Shown: piece by piece, positions 31,762-40,649 of the stretch | How the letters are laid out: every line of letters starts with the position of its first letter | How positions within the stretch are numbered: position 1 is the stretch's first letter | From: Spirochaetia bacterium | GTDB taxonomy: Bacteria > Spirochaetota > UBA4802 > UBA5550 | Assembly: GCA_009885955.1 (NCBI GenBank) | Contig: VFJS01000012.1 | Coordinates: forward strand, 1 to 45,989 | Reading direction: 5' to 3' | DNA length: 45,989 nucleotides | Program-made: the position numbers and the translations under genes | The notes under the pieces: model-generated | Seen by the model: only the letters and a program-made list of their open reading frames with translations | What the model was told of the DNA's origin: nothing | The model's database searches: none

Positions 31762-34700
31762 ATGACACTACAGACTTATCATAACGACTCATCGTTAAAA
31801 ATCGAATATAATCCTCAAAACCATAAAGAGTTATTCACATTAAAAAATGTTGGCGCAGTTCCTGCTATTGAAATTGAAGAGGCAATAACCTATTCAGATT
31901 CTGATTCAATTTTCTTTTCTAAATCAGGAAATGATTCTACAGGTGCAGGAACCCAAGCTTCTCCTTACTTGACAATGCTAAAAGCAATCAACTCTTGTTC
32001 AGCATTAAAATCTCAAATAGTTTGTTTGGATTCAGGAATTTACAGTGAGGATTTTTCCACAGCATCAAATTTATATTTTACTGGTGTTAACTGTGCAACT
32101 GGTCAAACGCCAACATATCAAGCAAGGGGAGTTGCATCTCATTCTAATAGTGACACTATTTATGTTAAAAAAACAGGGAGTGACTCAAACACAGGAACCC
32201 AAGCAAGTCCCTTGCTTACAATTGCACACGCAATTACGCATTGTGATGGAAGCCATCAAAAGATTGGCATTCTTGATTCAGAAACGTACAATGAATATCC
32301 TTTTGAATTTTCTGGAAATTTCAAACAGATTTTTGCTACAGAAGGACAAGCCCCTACTGTTAGAATTGATAGAGAGGGACTAAATACATTAACGAGCTTT
32401 GATGTTATGTTTCCTCCTTCACTGACTAATAATCTTATTAGCAATCGTTCCATATCTCTTGCCAATGGGAATATAGCAGTCACCTACCAAGATCTTCTTA
32501 CAAGCAGTCACACATATTTACAAATAATGAATGATGTTGGAGTTGCCGTAACATCTCAGATTGATCTTGGTGATATAGCAGGAGCGGGAAATCTTGGTAC
32601 TTCAGGGCAGATGACCATTCTTGCCAATGATAATTTTGTAGTTCTTTATACTCTATCAGGAAGATCCTATTTCAGGATATATGATTATTCAGGCAATCTT
32701 ATAAAATCAGAGACAGTGGCATCAGCTTGGTCGGCCAGTTATCCTGCCTATGACAATGCTATTATGTTGTTACAAAATGGTAATTTTATAGTTCTTTATA
32801 ATAATGATATAGGGGCAGGGAGTGGAGGATTTACAATATTTACGCCTGGAGGAGAAGTTGTCAAACGAGTTGAAGGGTACAGCACCGGTCCTCCTGAAAC
32901 AGGTTGGTTTTATTTTTCTTATAGAAGAATTGTTTGTCCTCTTGTTCTCAGCGATGGAAATGTTTATTTGTATCAGAGATGGACATTCAACGTAGGGACT
33001 GGAAATTACTCGTGCGAATTAGCGTGGATGACTCAAGATGGTGAGACGCTTACGTATGATTATCATACTGGACTTGCATACATTAACTTTGATGGAAAAA
33101 AAATTGCTATGGATGGGTATTACTTCAGCATAGATAATGGAAATGTTTACAAATCTGATAGTAATTATTCCTACACACAGTTCACCACTGTTATGACTTC
33201 TCCTGGGGCATTTCTATCTAAGTGCATCAAGCTTGGTCAATTCCTTGTTTTTGCTGGAATAGACTCTGCTGTTTTAAAGTTTGCTGTCTACACCATAACA
33301 GGGGTTCAAGTAAAAGCTGTGACTGCTATGTATGTTTATGATTGGTGGACTCACGGTGCTCCAGCAAATTTCCTCCTACAAGCTATACGCAATAATTCAG
33401 AATTCATAATGGGATCAGATAACTTTGATGGCTGGAATGGTGCTACGGTCAGCGACTATGTTCTTGGAACAAATCCATTAGAAATTCAAGTACCAAGTCA
33501 CGGGATGTCAACAGGAACAAGATTTCAGATTATTTGCACTGGCGGTGGTTCTAACAATCTCCCAGGGGAATACTCTGGAGGTCTTGTGAGATCACACGAT
33601 TACTATGCAGTATTCAAAGATGCTAATACTGTATGGTTGGCAACAAGCTATGCCAATGCCATGGCAAATACAAGAATCATATATAATGGATATGATGGTC
33701 ATCAAGGATCACAGTATGTAAGATGGTGGTTGGATTTGGGCTACACAAAATATTTTAAAGTTTCAGACTTTGCCACAACCGGAATAAAAGTCTCAACAGC
33801 ATCTATCCTTGATGGGATTACTATTGATTATGATAACCAGGAAGGAATTGTAAAAGGGATCCATCTTGCATCCGCAGGATTGACTATGCGGAATTGTATT
33901 CTTAAAAATCTCGTGGCGCCGACTCAAAATTCAAATGGAACAGCAGAATTACAAAAAGCATATTCAATTTTTGGGAGTTACTCAGTTGATATTGATAACT
34001 GCATTTTCCAAGATAATCACTATGGTGTATATGTCACATCAAATGCTGCTGATATCCAGAATTCAGCTTTTTACAGAATACTTTCAGGTTATGGATTATA
34101 TATAACGGGAAATGGAACAGGTATTGTTTGTGAACACAACACCTTCTTTTCAAATTATGGCGGGATCAGGCTTGTTTCAAATGATGGAACTGAAATAATT
34201 AAGAACTGCATTTTTCACGATAACAATATTTATGAAATTTATAGCAATGCTTCAATAATTATTGCATACTGCATCAACACCGGGACCAATTATAATGTGA
34301 CATTAGGAACAGCGACAATGTCAAATAATCCGTTATTCCGAAATGAAGGAGCATACGATCCTGATGATATTGATTTAAATATTAAAATGACGGATCTTAA
34401 TGACCCTGTTTCTTCCCCGGCTTACTTGTTATCTGACGACAATAGAAACGCCGGCGCTTATAATGTCGGTTTAATTGGAGATATTACTTCCTGGTCCTCA
34501 ATCACAATAGAAAAACATACAAATCTTGAATTTGAGCTTCAACCGGTGGAAAAAGTTATAAACATATCCAAAGATGGGTCAGCGGACACATCTGTCACGG
34601 GTTGGAGCCAATCATTTACTCTTGAATCAACAGGTATGAAAAATGAAGACCTCGAAAACATCATAGCAATGTTGATATGCAATAGCAGCGAAGTCAGAAT

Positions 34701-34845
34701 ATATTTTGAACCTGTTACCAATCCAAATGATTATACGCTTTATAAAATCAATTACAATAAATTAAAAATGTCACCCAACTTTTACAAGTTATCAAGAACC
34801 GGTGTTCAAGGTGTATCTGTTAGCTTTATCAGAGGTTATGAATAG
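31762..34845 (+). CDS. Tail protein with duplicated and parallel beta-helix repeats
   Basis: The 1027-residue protein follows the tape measure. Its flanks look like a tail component (an N-terminal IEYNPQNHKELFTLKN and a C-terminal SFTLESTGMKNEDLENII and GVSVSFIRGYE). Between them lie two copies of the FSKSGNDSTG/VKKTGSDSNTG...ASPxLT module, seen at the start of right-handed beta helices, then a blade-like region (NFVVLYTLSGRSYFRI, NFIVLYNNDIG), and a classic beta helix around residues 720-870 (NCIFQDNHYGVYVTSN, NTFFSNYGGIRLVSN). This suggests a carbohydrate-binding or depolymerising tail spike. I start at ATG 31762; the open frame begins further upstream. Confidence 0.72.
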   Translation: MTLQTYHNDSSLKIEYNPQNHKELFTLKNVGAVPAIEIEEAITYSDSDSIFFSKSGNDSTGAGTQASPYLTMLKAINSCSALKSQIVCLDSGIYSEDFSTASNLYFTGVNCATGQTPTYQARGVASHSNSDTIYVKKTGSDSNTGTQASPLLTIAHAITHCDGSHQKIGILDSETYNEYPFEFSGNFKQIFATEGQAPTVRIDREGLNTLTSFDVMFPPSLTNNLISNRSISLANGNIAVTYQDLLTSSHTYLQIMNDVGVAVTSQIDLGDIAGAGNLGTSGQMTILANDNFVVLYTLSGRSYFRIYDYSGNLIKSETVASAWSASYPAYDNAIMLLQNGNFIVLYNNDIGAGSGGFTIFTPGGEVVKRVEGYSTGPPETGWFYFSYRRIVCPLVLSDGNVYLYQRWTFNVGTGNYSCELAWMTQDGETLTYDYHTGLAYINFDGKKIAMDGYYFSIDNGNVYKSDSNYSYTQFTTVMTSPGAFLSKCIKLGQFLVFAGIDSAVLKFAVYTITGVQVKAVTAMYVYDWWTHGAPANFLLQAIRNNSEFIMGSDNFDGWNGATVSDYVLGTNPLEIQVPSHGMSTGTRFQIICTGGGSNNLPGEYSGGLVRSHDYYAVFKDANTVWLATSYANAMANTRIIYNGYDGHQGSQYVRWWLDLGYTKYFKVSDFATTGIKVSTASILDGITIDYDNQEGIVKGIHLASAGLTMRNCILKNLVAPTQNSNGTAELQKAYSIFGSYSVDIDNCIFQDNHYGVYVTSNAADIQNSAFYRILSGYGLYITGNGTGIVCEHNTFFSNYGGIRLVSNDGTEIIKNCIFHDNNIYEIYSNASIIIAYCINTGTNYNVTLGTATMSNNPLFRNEGAYDPDDIDLNIKMTDLNDPVSSPAYLLSDDNRNAGAYNVGLIGDITSWSSITIEKHTNLEFELQPVEKVINISKDGSADTSVTGWSQSFTLESTGMKNEDLENIIAMLICNSSEVRIYFEPVTNPNDYTLYKINYNKLKMSPNFYKLSRTGVQGVSVSFIRGYE

Positions 34846-36677
34846 TGTATATTTACACCATAAATAATCAAGTAATACCTGATGCAGATATTTTATCTGA
34901 AGTTAAAATGACAGAGAAGATGACTGAAGACCAGAATCTTATTGCATCAGAATTAAATATTGAATTAAATAATATTGATAGAACAAAGTATGATGACCGA
35001 GTTGAAGGTTCATTGTTTTATGGAACAGATTTTTATAATATGCCGGTGTCTATTTATGATAATGTTATTAACATTTATATCTGGAAGGGATTGATTAAAA
35101 ACCTGACTGTTGCTAATAATAAAATTATTGTTAATACTTTAAATTACGTCCAGCAAATGGCTGAACGTACCTGTGTTATTAGTTCATCAACAGACAAAAC
35201 TCCTGCTGAAATAATTTTTACAATTCTGACAACAGTTGCTGGTATTTCTGCTGATGATATAAACTACAAGGGATTTCAGGAAGCCATCAATCTCCAAACA
35301 GCTAATCAGCTTTATGTCAATTGTAATTTTACCATTACTGATAATCAAACCTCTATGGCAGTCATATCGGAATTATCAAGGATATCAAACTGCAATTTGT
35401 ACATTGTTGACAATAGAATTTTTATGCACCCATGGACAGCCTGGAATGGCGAATCGGGATTAAGAATAAAATCAAGTTATGTTTTAGAAGGAAGCTATTC
35501 TCACACATTCAGTGAAGAGGATAAAATTTATAATCATTACAACATAGCTTATGATAACAGTTCAATTGTTGCCTATGCAACCGGTTCTGATACTGAATCA
35601 ATATCAAGTTATGGTCAGAGAGATTTCATTATCCCAAACAAAGAGGGTGGAGTAAGTAGCACAGCATCTTCAGCTTTTAAAATACTTATTAGAAATGCAA
35701 CAGGTGCTGCTTGGGTTGGAACACAAACATTAAGCAGATATAAATTCCGTACAAAAGTGTTCAATTTTAAAATTAAACACTCTCTGGAATTGCTTAGACT
35801 TAATGACATTATTTTATTAGATTTTGATTCATATTATGGTGAGCCTGCACTTATAACAGAAAGGATTGTTGACCGAGAGAACAGAACAATTGAATTCAAA
35901 GGTTATTTCCTTAACACTCCTCACGAATATTATGAAAGGGATAAAACACCACCTGCAAAACCTGAACTTATATCTGCATTAACAGAAGCTGATGGAACTG
36001 TCTATCTGAGATGGTCTGCAAATACTGAAACTGATTTCTTAGGGAATAAATTATATTTTACAACTACAAGAGGTGAATGGGAATCAGAATATTGCAATCA
36101 AGGTAAGTCTCCGATTGATGTCAAAGGATCTGACCTTTCATATGATGGTTATCGTTATTATATCATTGGGAATTTAAATCTTGATACGGAATATTATTTT
36201 AAAATGACTGCGTATGATACCAACTTAAATGAGTCAGATTTTAGTAACATTTTATCCTGCACGCCAACACTGGGAACTGGAATTCTTTACTGCTTAACAG
36301 GAGACCCGATCACCTCTGGATTGGAACTTGACATGATAAACTCAATGGGCGGTGTTCTAACCAATGATGATATGTTAGAAATGTATGGTGACCACAATTA
36401 TGACTTAAATAATTATGCTTACACAGCCTGTTACGAATCTCCAGAGTTATCAGACCGTCACGGATTCAATTCAATAACAATCAAAGGGTACGGCGATCCA
36501 AATGATATTAAATTCACCTATAAGGATATAGAAACAGGATTATGGTCAACACCTGTTGATGCAGTAGGAAATAAAACAATTTCACTAAATGGTGTAAAGA
36601 AAATGATATATCGAATTTTATTCTGCTCTGAAAATTGGACAGACACAGACAGAGCTTATGTAATGGATTTGAGGTAA
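34845..36677 (+). CDS. Tail hub/tip protein (gpJ-like) with an FN3 domain
   Basis: The 610-residue protein, starting GTG on the overlap with the previous stop, has an N-terminal hub-like region (VKMTEKMTEDQNLIASELNI, YVQQMAERTCVIS), a C-terminal part of the first half, FNFKIKHSLELLRLNDIILL, and a fibronectin type III domain at about 370-475 (PPAKPELISALTEADGTVYL; LNLDTEYYFKMTAYDTN). It is expected to sit at the tail tip and bind the host or carry the next proteins. The final region (about 480-610) is unassigned. Confidence 0.72.
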   Translation: MYIYTINNQVIPDADILSEVKMTEKMTEDQNLIASELNIELNNIDRTKYDDRVEGSLFYGTDFYNMPVSIYDNVINIYIWKGLIKNLTVANNKIIVNTLNYVQQMAERTCVISSSTDKTPAEIIFTILTTVAGISADDINYKGFQEAINLQTANQLYVNCNFTITDNQTSMAVISELSRISNCNLYIVDNRIFMHPWTAWNGESGLRIKSSYVLEGSYSHTFSEEDKIYNHYNIAYDNSSIVAYATGSDTESISSYGQRDFIIPNKEGGVSSTASSAFKILIRNATGAAWVGTQTLSRYKFRTKVFNFKIKHSLELLRLNDIILLDFDSYYGEPALITERIVDRENRTIEFKGYFLNTPHEYYERDKTPPAKPELISALTEADGTVYLRWSANTETDFLGNKLYFTTTRGEWESEYCNQGKSPIDVKGSDLSYDGYRYYIIGNLNLDTEYYFKMTAYDTNLNESDFSNILSCTPTLGTGILYCLTGDPITSGLELDMINSMGGVLTNDDMLEMYGDHNYDLNNYAYTACYESPELSDRHGFNSITIKGYGDPNDIKFTYKDIETGLWSTPVDAVGNKTISLNGVKKMIYRILFCSENWTDTDRAYVMDLR

Positions 36678-36681
36678 TGAA

Positions 36682-37542
36682 ATGTATATAAAACTTCCAA
36701 CAAGAACAGCAAGTGACCTTGATTCTTCAGCAGATATGAATCAGGTTGAATTAAACATTGAAGCACTGAAAGGTGGCGACCCTGCAGTTCCTCCAACACA
36801 AGACCTTGAGACACACATTGCTGATACAACAACAAAGCATGTAACTAATGGTAACAGCCACGACCATAATGGCGGTGATGGTGGACAGGTTGACCATACA
36901 GGGCTATCAAATAAGGGAAGCAATACACATGCTCAGGTTGACACTCACATTGGTGATGATGACAATGTTCATGGGGTGACAGGGAAGGTGGTTGGAACAA
37001 CCGACACACAGGATATTTCAGGCAAAAGAATATCTGGGTTTGGGTCAACTAAACTGGCAAGCTCCTTGTATGGAGGCAACACTGATCCAGATGCGATAAC
37101 TCGGTTAAATTGGGATGGATACTTCTATGCAACCAGGGTTTATAATGCATACTGGAATGACATTGCAGAGATGGTTGAGAGTGATGGTTCCGCAAAACCA
37201 GGTGATTTGCTTACAGTTGATACAGAGCATCCAACTTTCCGTGTTAAAAAATATGAAGGAAAACTTCCTCATACATTTTTAGGAATTGCTTCTGAAAATC
37301 CTGGCTTTGTTGTTGGTGCTAATGAAGATTTTAAATATCCATTGTTCCTTACGCTCAAAGGACAAGTTTATATTAATACAGAATATACAGATGATTATAG
37401 ATATAAAGTTGGTCAGGTTTTATACATTACTCAATACGGAATAAAGACTTTTGGTGATGCGAGAAAATTAAATTTTTTTGATGTGGCTAAATTAGGAACG
37501 GTTGTTGAGAACGATGGAAAGAGAGTTAAGGTATTTGTTTAA
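36682..37542 (+). CDS. Tail fibre protein with His-rich repeats and a C-terminal G2-like domain
   Basis: The 286-residue protein has an N-terminal helical region and a repeat of His/Asp motifs: GNSHDHNGGDGGQVDHTG and NTHAQVDTHIGDDDNVHGV, a pattern found in many trimeric phage fibres and able to bind metal. The C-terminal 130 residues begin YWNDIAEMVESDGSAKPGD and end KLGTVVENDGKRVKVFV, resembling the peptidase G2 chaperone domain. GAGGT lies six bases before the ATG. The stop shares a base with the radical SAM start. Confidence 0.7.
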   Translation: MYIKLPTRTASDLDSSADMNQVELNIEALKGGDPAVPPTQDLETHIADTTTKHVTNGNSHDHNGGDGGQVDHTGLSNKGSNTHAQVDTHIGDDDNVHGVTGKVVGTTDTQDISGKRISGFGSTKLASSLYGGNTDPDAITRLNWDGYFYATRVYNAYWNDIAEMVESDGSAKPGDLLTVDTEHPTFRVKKYEGKLPHTFLGIASENPGFVVGANEDFKYPLFLTLKGQVYINTEYTDDYRYKVGQVLYITQYGIKTFGDARKLNFFDVAKLGTVVENDGKRVKVFV

Positions 37543-39065
37543 TGAAACCATCTGAATTTAAACAAGGTAAATCCCCTAAAGAACTCGGTAAAAAAATTAC
37601 AGCCATATCCATTGACTTGACTGAGGACTGCTCTCTTAGATGCACATATTGTTTTTGTGACCAGTCCCCATCAGGACAAGTTTCAAAAAGTAAAAATGTT
37701 TTATCACTTCAAGCTGGAAAAGAGATTATTGATTGGGCATTGTCAGATGATGTAAGTGATAAGGAACTTCATATTGAATGGTGGGGTGGAGAACCCTTTA
37801 TCCAGTTTGAACTAATGAAAGAACTTACAATATATGCAAAACAGAAAGCAAATGAACTTGGAAAGCAAATCAGCTTTGGAGGGACAACTAATATTGTTTC
37901 TCTGACGGAAGAAAAAGTCCAATGGATTATTGATGAAACAAAAGGTTTCCTTTTATCTTGTGATGGTAGAGGTGAACGGAATAAAGAAAGGATTTTCCCT
38001 GATGGTTCTAATTCTTGGTCAGCGCTTGAAATGAAATTAGAAATGGTTAAAGAAGTTTACTCTAAAAATAACAAACCCTTACCGTCAATTAGAATGACAG
38101 CATCATCTTCAACTGTTGAAGGTATGGCAGATGATATGATTTACTTTCACGAACAAGGATGGAGTCATGTTTTCAGTTCGGAAAATTATGATTGTACCTG
38201 GACACCAGAACAATTTAAACAATTTGAGGTTGAATGTAGAAAACTATCAGATTATAGATTTGATTGTTTAAAAGATAATAAAAAATTTATGGCCTCAAAG
38301 TTCTTTGATGATATGGCCATGCACGTCATCGAACCTCGTAAAATGAAAGAAGATGAACCGGCTTGGTCTTGTGGGGCAGGTAAAGGCTATATGGGTATTT
38401 CTGTTGAAGGTGCTATATATGCCTGTCATAGAAACAACAAACACAACACTTTGGACAAGGAATGGCACGATAAGGATAGATGTCTTGGCAGTATATACGA
38501 AGGTATTACTAATTTAGAATTGTATGATAAAATAAATAAAACTCTTATTCCTGATAAATGCAAAGGATGTCCGGTTGAAACTTCATGTTTGGGTGGATGT
38601 ATAGCAGTCTGTAAAGATTTAACTAATGATGAATTTGGCTCAGTAGATAATATCTGCAAAACCAAAATGATTATGTATAATGTTGTTTTGAATGAAATAA
38701 ATCAAGTGATGAAATTAGGAAAGTTTCAGGATTATCTAAAATTAGTAAACACAAGAAAGAATAGAAATAAAGATCATAAACCTGTAAGCTGTGCTTGCCA
38801 TTCAACAACCTACACCAACTCAGTTAAGATATTTGCGGAAGTAGGCAAGGACAAAGATGATGTCACTAACCTATTAATATATGTTTCAAAAATAATTGAT
38901 CAGGAATTAGCTAAAAAAATTAAGAATAATATTCCACATTGCTTGTGCAATACTCAGCAATATAATGATAATAATCTTCACAAACAATTCAATATCTCAG
39001 AAGTACAGAAAAAAGATATAATAAATACTTTTGCCTCAATGTTCGGAGGTGAAACAAATGGCTAA
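37542..39065 (+). CDS. Radical SAM/SPASM peptide-modifying enzyme
   Basis: The 507-residue enzyme has the CxxxCxxC cluster motif at Cys30, Cys34 and Cys37 (TEDCSLRCTYCFCD), plus Cys39, and the SAM-binding GGEPF near residue 85. The C-terminal SPASM region has SCGAGKGYMGISVEGAIYAC, then CKGCPVETSCLGGC and further cysteines, enough for two auxiliary [4Fe-4S] clusters. Such enzymes install thioether or other crosslinks on peptides. An extra C-terminal stretch has CACH and HCLC. Its start overlaps the fibre stop and its stop overlaps the Cys-rich gene by 8 bases, so the latter is the probable substrate. Expect activity only without oxygen. Confidence 0.9.
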   Translation: MKPSEFKQGKSPKELGKKITAISIDLTEDCSLRCTYCFCDQSPSGQVSKSKNVLSLQAGKEIIDWALSDDVSDKELHIEWWGGEPFIQFELMKELTIYAKQKANELGKQISFGGTTNIVSLTEEKVQWIIDETKGFLLSCDGRGERNKERIFPDGSNSWSALEMKLEMVKEVYSKNNKPLPSIRMTASSSTVEGMADDMIYFHEQGWSHVFSSENYDCTWTPEQFKQFEVECRKLSDYRFDCLKDNKKFMASKFFDDMAMHVIEPRKMKEDEPAWSCGAGKGYMGISVEGAIYACHRNNKHNTLDKEWHDKDRCLGSIYEGITNLELYDKINKTLIPDKCKGCPVETSCLGGCIAVCKDLTNDEFGSVDNICKTKMIMYNVVLNEINQVMKLGKFQDYLKLVNTRKNRNKDHKPVSCACHSTTYTNSVKIFAEVGKDKDDVTNLLIYVSKIIDQELAKKIKNNIPHCLCNTQQYNDNNLHKQFNISEVQKKDIINTFASMFGGETNG

Positions 39066-39936
39066 TTGTAATGCAAATACAGATATAAATACTTATGCAG
39101 TTGGTAAAATTGAAGCTGAGTTTATTCAAGGATGTCTTAATAGATTACGAGCATATAACACCAAATATTCAGTTGCTGGAATTCCTACTCCAAAAAAAAT
39201 ATCTGATGCATATCCTAACGACTTAACTGTAAGGCTTGTTCAAACAAGAACAAATGATATAGAGGGGACAGTTACTCTTCAAGCTTTAAAGACTCTCGTT
39301 GATGATATTAAACATACCCTTTTAGATTATTCCGAATCAGCAACTTATGGTTCTCATCCTACAATTGATCATCCAACAGATACTAATTTTCCTGATGATG
39401 TAAATGATAGGGATTATTTAAAGAATGGAATTACAACTATAGAGGCAGGTTGTTGGGCTTGTTATACAGGTCATGGAACAGATACTTGTTCATCCTGTCA
39501 TCACGAAAGTCACACCTGTTCTTGTAATTCCGCTTGTTATGGGCACTCCTGCACAGCCTGTCACGGGACAACTGATAGTTGCACGTGTAATATTCCTTGC
39601 AATATACATACACCAGCAGGATGCACCATCTGTGATTCTGCTTGCAATGGATATTGTTGGCACTGTTCTTGTTATGATGATTGGTGTGCTGCATGTTATA
39701 GTACTGATGATTATGCTGAGTATCTTTGCTCTGGATGTGATGTAGCTTGTTATACAGAAGTGTCGGACTCTTGCACCTCATGTCATCATTCCACAAATGC
39801 TTGCACTTGTGATTCTGCTTGTTATGTTCACGGATGCACAGCTTGTAATGCATCAGCAGATACTTGCTCGTGTAATGCAAGTCCTTGTTATAGTCATACA
39901 GATAACTGCACTCAGTGCAATGCGACAACATATTAA
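39058..39936 (+). CDS. Cysteine-repeat protein, probable substrate of the radical SAM enzyme
   Basis: A 292-residue protein. GGAGGT at 39045-39050, seven bases before ATG 39058, fixes the start. Residues 1-131 form a normal domain with two Cys and a helical segment (LQALKTLVDDIKHTLLDY). Residues 132-292 hold 35 Cys in 161 positions (22%), no Lys, Arg, Met or Phe, and many Ser, Thr, His, Asn and Asp. The repeat is C-x2-C-x6-C-x-C-x3-C-x4, clearest in CSSCHHESHTCSCNSACYG and CTSCHHSTNACTCDSACYV. Cys132 directly follows EAG, a possible leader boundary. It lies in the tail operon, so the product may be a crosslinked tail-tip or fibre part. Metal binding is the alternative. Confidence 0.85.
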   Translation: MANCNANTDINTYAVGKIEAEFIQGCLNRLRAYNTKYSVAGIPTPKKISDAYPNDLTVRLVQTRTNDIEGTVTLQALKTLVDDIKHTLLDYSESATYGSHPTIDHPTDTNFPDDVNDRDYLKNGITTIEAGCWACYTGHGTDTCSSCHHESHTCSCNSACYGHSCTACHGTTDSCTCNIPCNIHTPAGCTICDSACNGYCWHCSCYDDWCAACYSTDDYAEYLCSGCDVACYTEVSDSCTSCHHSTNACTCDSACYVHGCTACNASADTCSCNASPCYSHTDNCTQCNATTY

Positions 39937-39948
39937 AAAGGAGTAATA

Positions 39949-40314
39949 ATGAAAGGAATTATAATTTATTCAGATGTTTTGATAAGGATATTAACTTTTG
40001 GAGGTTCCTGGCTTGGTATAGCACGATTTCCTTTTATTATTTTGAGGTCTTCATACAAAGTAAATCCAGACATGGGTATAATAAATCACGAAAGGATTCA
40101 TCTGTATCAGCAGGCAGAATGTCTTATTCTGATATGGTGGTTTATATGGGTGATTGAAGTGATTTTTAAATCTCTATATTACAGATCCTTTTCAAAAGTA
40201 TATTACTCTCTCTCTTTTGAAAGAGAAGCTTATTCCAATCAGGATAATTCAAGTTATCTGGATAACAGAAAATGGTTCAGTTTTATAAAATATATTTATA
40301 TGAAAGAGGAGTGA
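39949..40314 (+). CDS. Membrane-associated HExxH protein
   Basis: 121 residues with INHERIHLYQQAE, a HExxH zinc-metallopeptidase motif, followed by a hydrophobic helix (ECLILIWWFIWVIEVIF) and a conserved-looking SFEREAYSNQD, whose Glu could be the third zinc ligand. I recall a similar uncharacterised family in other bacteria. GGAG precedes the ATG. It is 12 bases after the Cys-repeat gene and could process that product, but this is only inferred from position. Confidence 0.65.
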   Translation: MKGIIIYSDVLIRILTFGGSWLGIARFPFIILRSSYKVNPDMGIINHERIHLYQQAECLILIWWFIWVIEVIFKSLYYRSFSKVYYSLSFEREAYSNQDNSSYLDNRKWFSFIKYIYMKEE

Positions 40315-40316
40315 TA

Positions 40317-40646
40317 ATGACTGCAGATATTTTATCAATAGGGAATGTTGTGACTATCTTAACATGTATTATAGCATTGGTTGTCTTTGCAATACGATTA
40401 GAAGGTAAAATAGATAAATTGGAATATAAAATACATTCTGAGAAAGAAATAACCAACCTCCAATTCCAGAACAAATCTGAAAAGGTTGAAGCTCTGTTTA
40501 AATTTAAGGATGAAATATCCCAGAATATGATAAAAGACTTTGCCGAATTAAAAAATCAGATTTCAGAGGTAAATGAATCTCTCAGAGAAATTACAACAAC
40601 ACTTTCATTGTGCGAAGTAAGCCCAAAAAGAAGAAGTGGAGAATAG
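40317..40646 (+). CDS. XhlA-like membrane protein with a coiled coil
   Basis: 109 residues: an N-terminal membrane helix (VVTILTCIIALVVFAI) followed by a heptad-rich segment (LEGKIDKLEYKIHSEKEI, FAELKNQISEVNESLREI). Proteins of this shape often sit in phage lysis cassettes next to holin and endolysin. GAGGAG precedes ATG 40317. Confidence 0.6.
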   Translation: MTADILSIGNVVTILTCIIALVVFAIRLEGKIDKLEYKIHSEKEITNLQFQNKSEKVEALFKFKDEISQNMIKDFAELKNQISEVNESLREITTTLSLCEVSPKRRSGE

Positions 40647-40649
40647 CAA

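Noticed and set aside
39437-39931. A 164-codon minus-strand frame opposite the Cys-repeat gene.
   Set aside because: It results from the repetitive TGT/TGC composition of the plus-strand gene; the product is low-complexity His/Asn/Lys.
39451-39933. The Cys-repeat protein as a multihaem c-type cytochrome, because CSSCH, CTACH and CTSCH match CxxCH.
   Set aside because: Only three of the CxxC pairs are followed by His, the Cys are too dense for haem packing, there is no signal peptide, and the neighbours are tail and lysis genes.
31762-40000. A diversity-generating retroelement, suggested by the repeats in the tail genes.
   Set aside because: No reverse transcriptase and no template/variable repeat pair with adenine-specific differences is visible.
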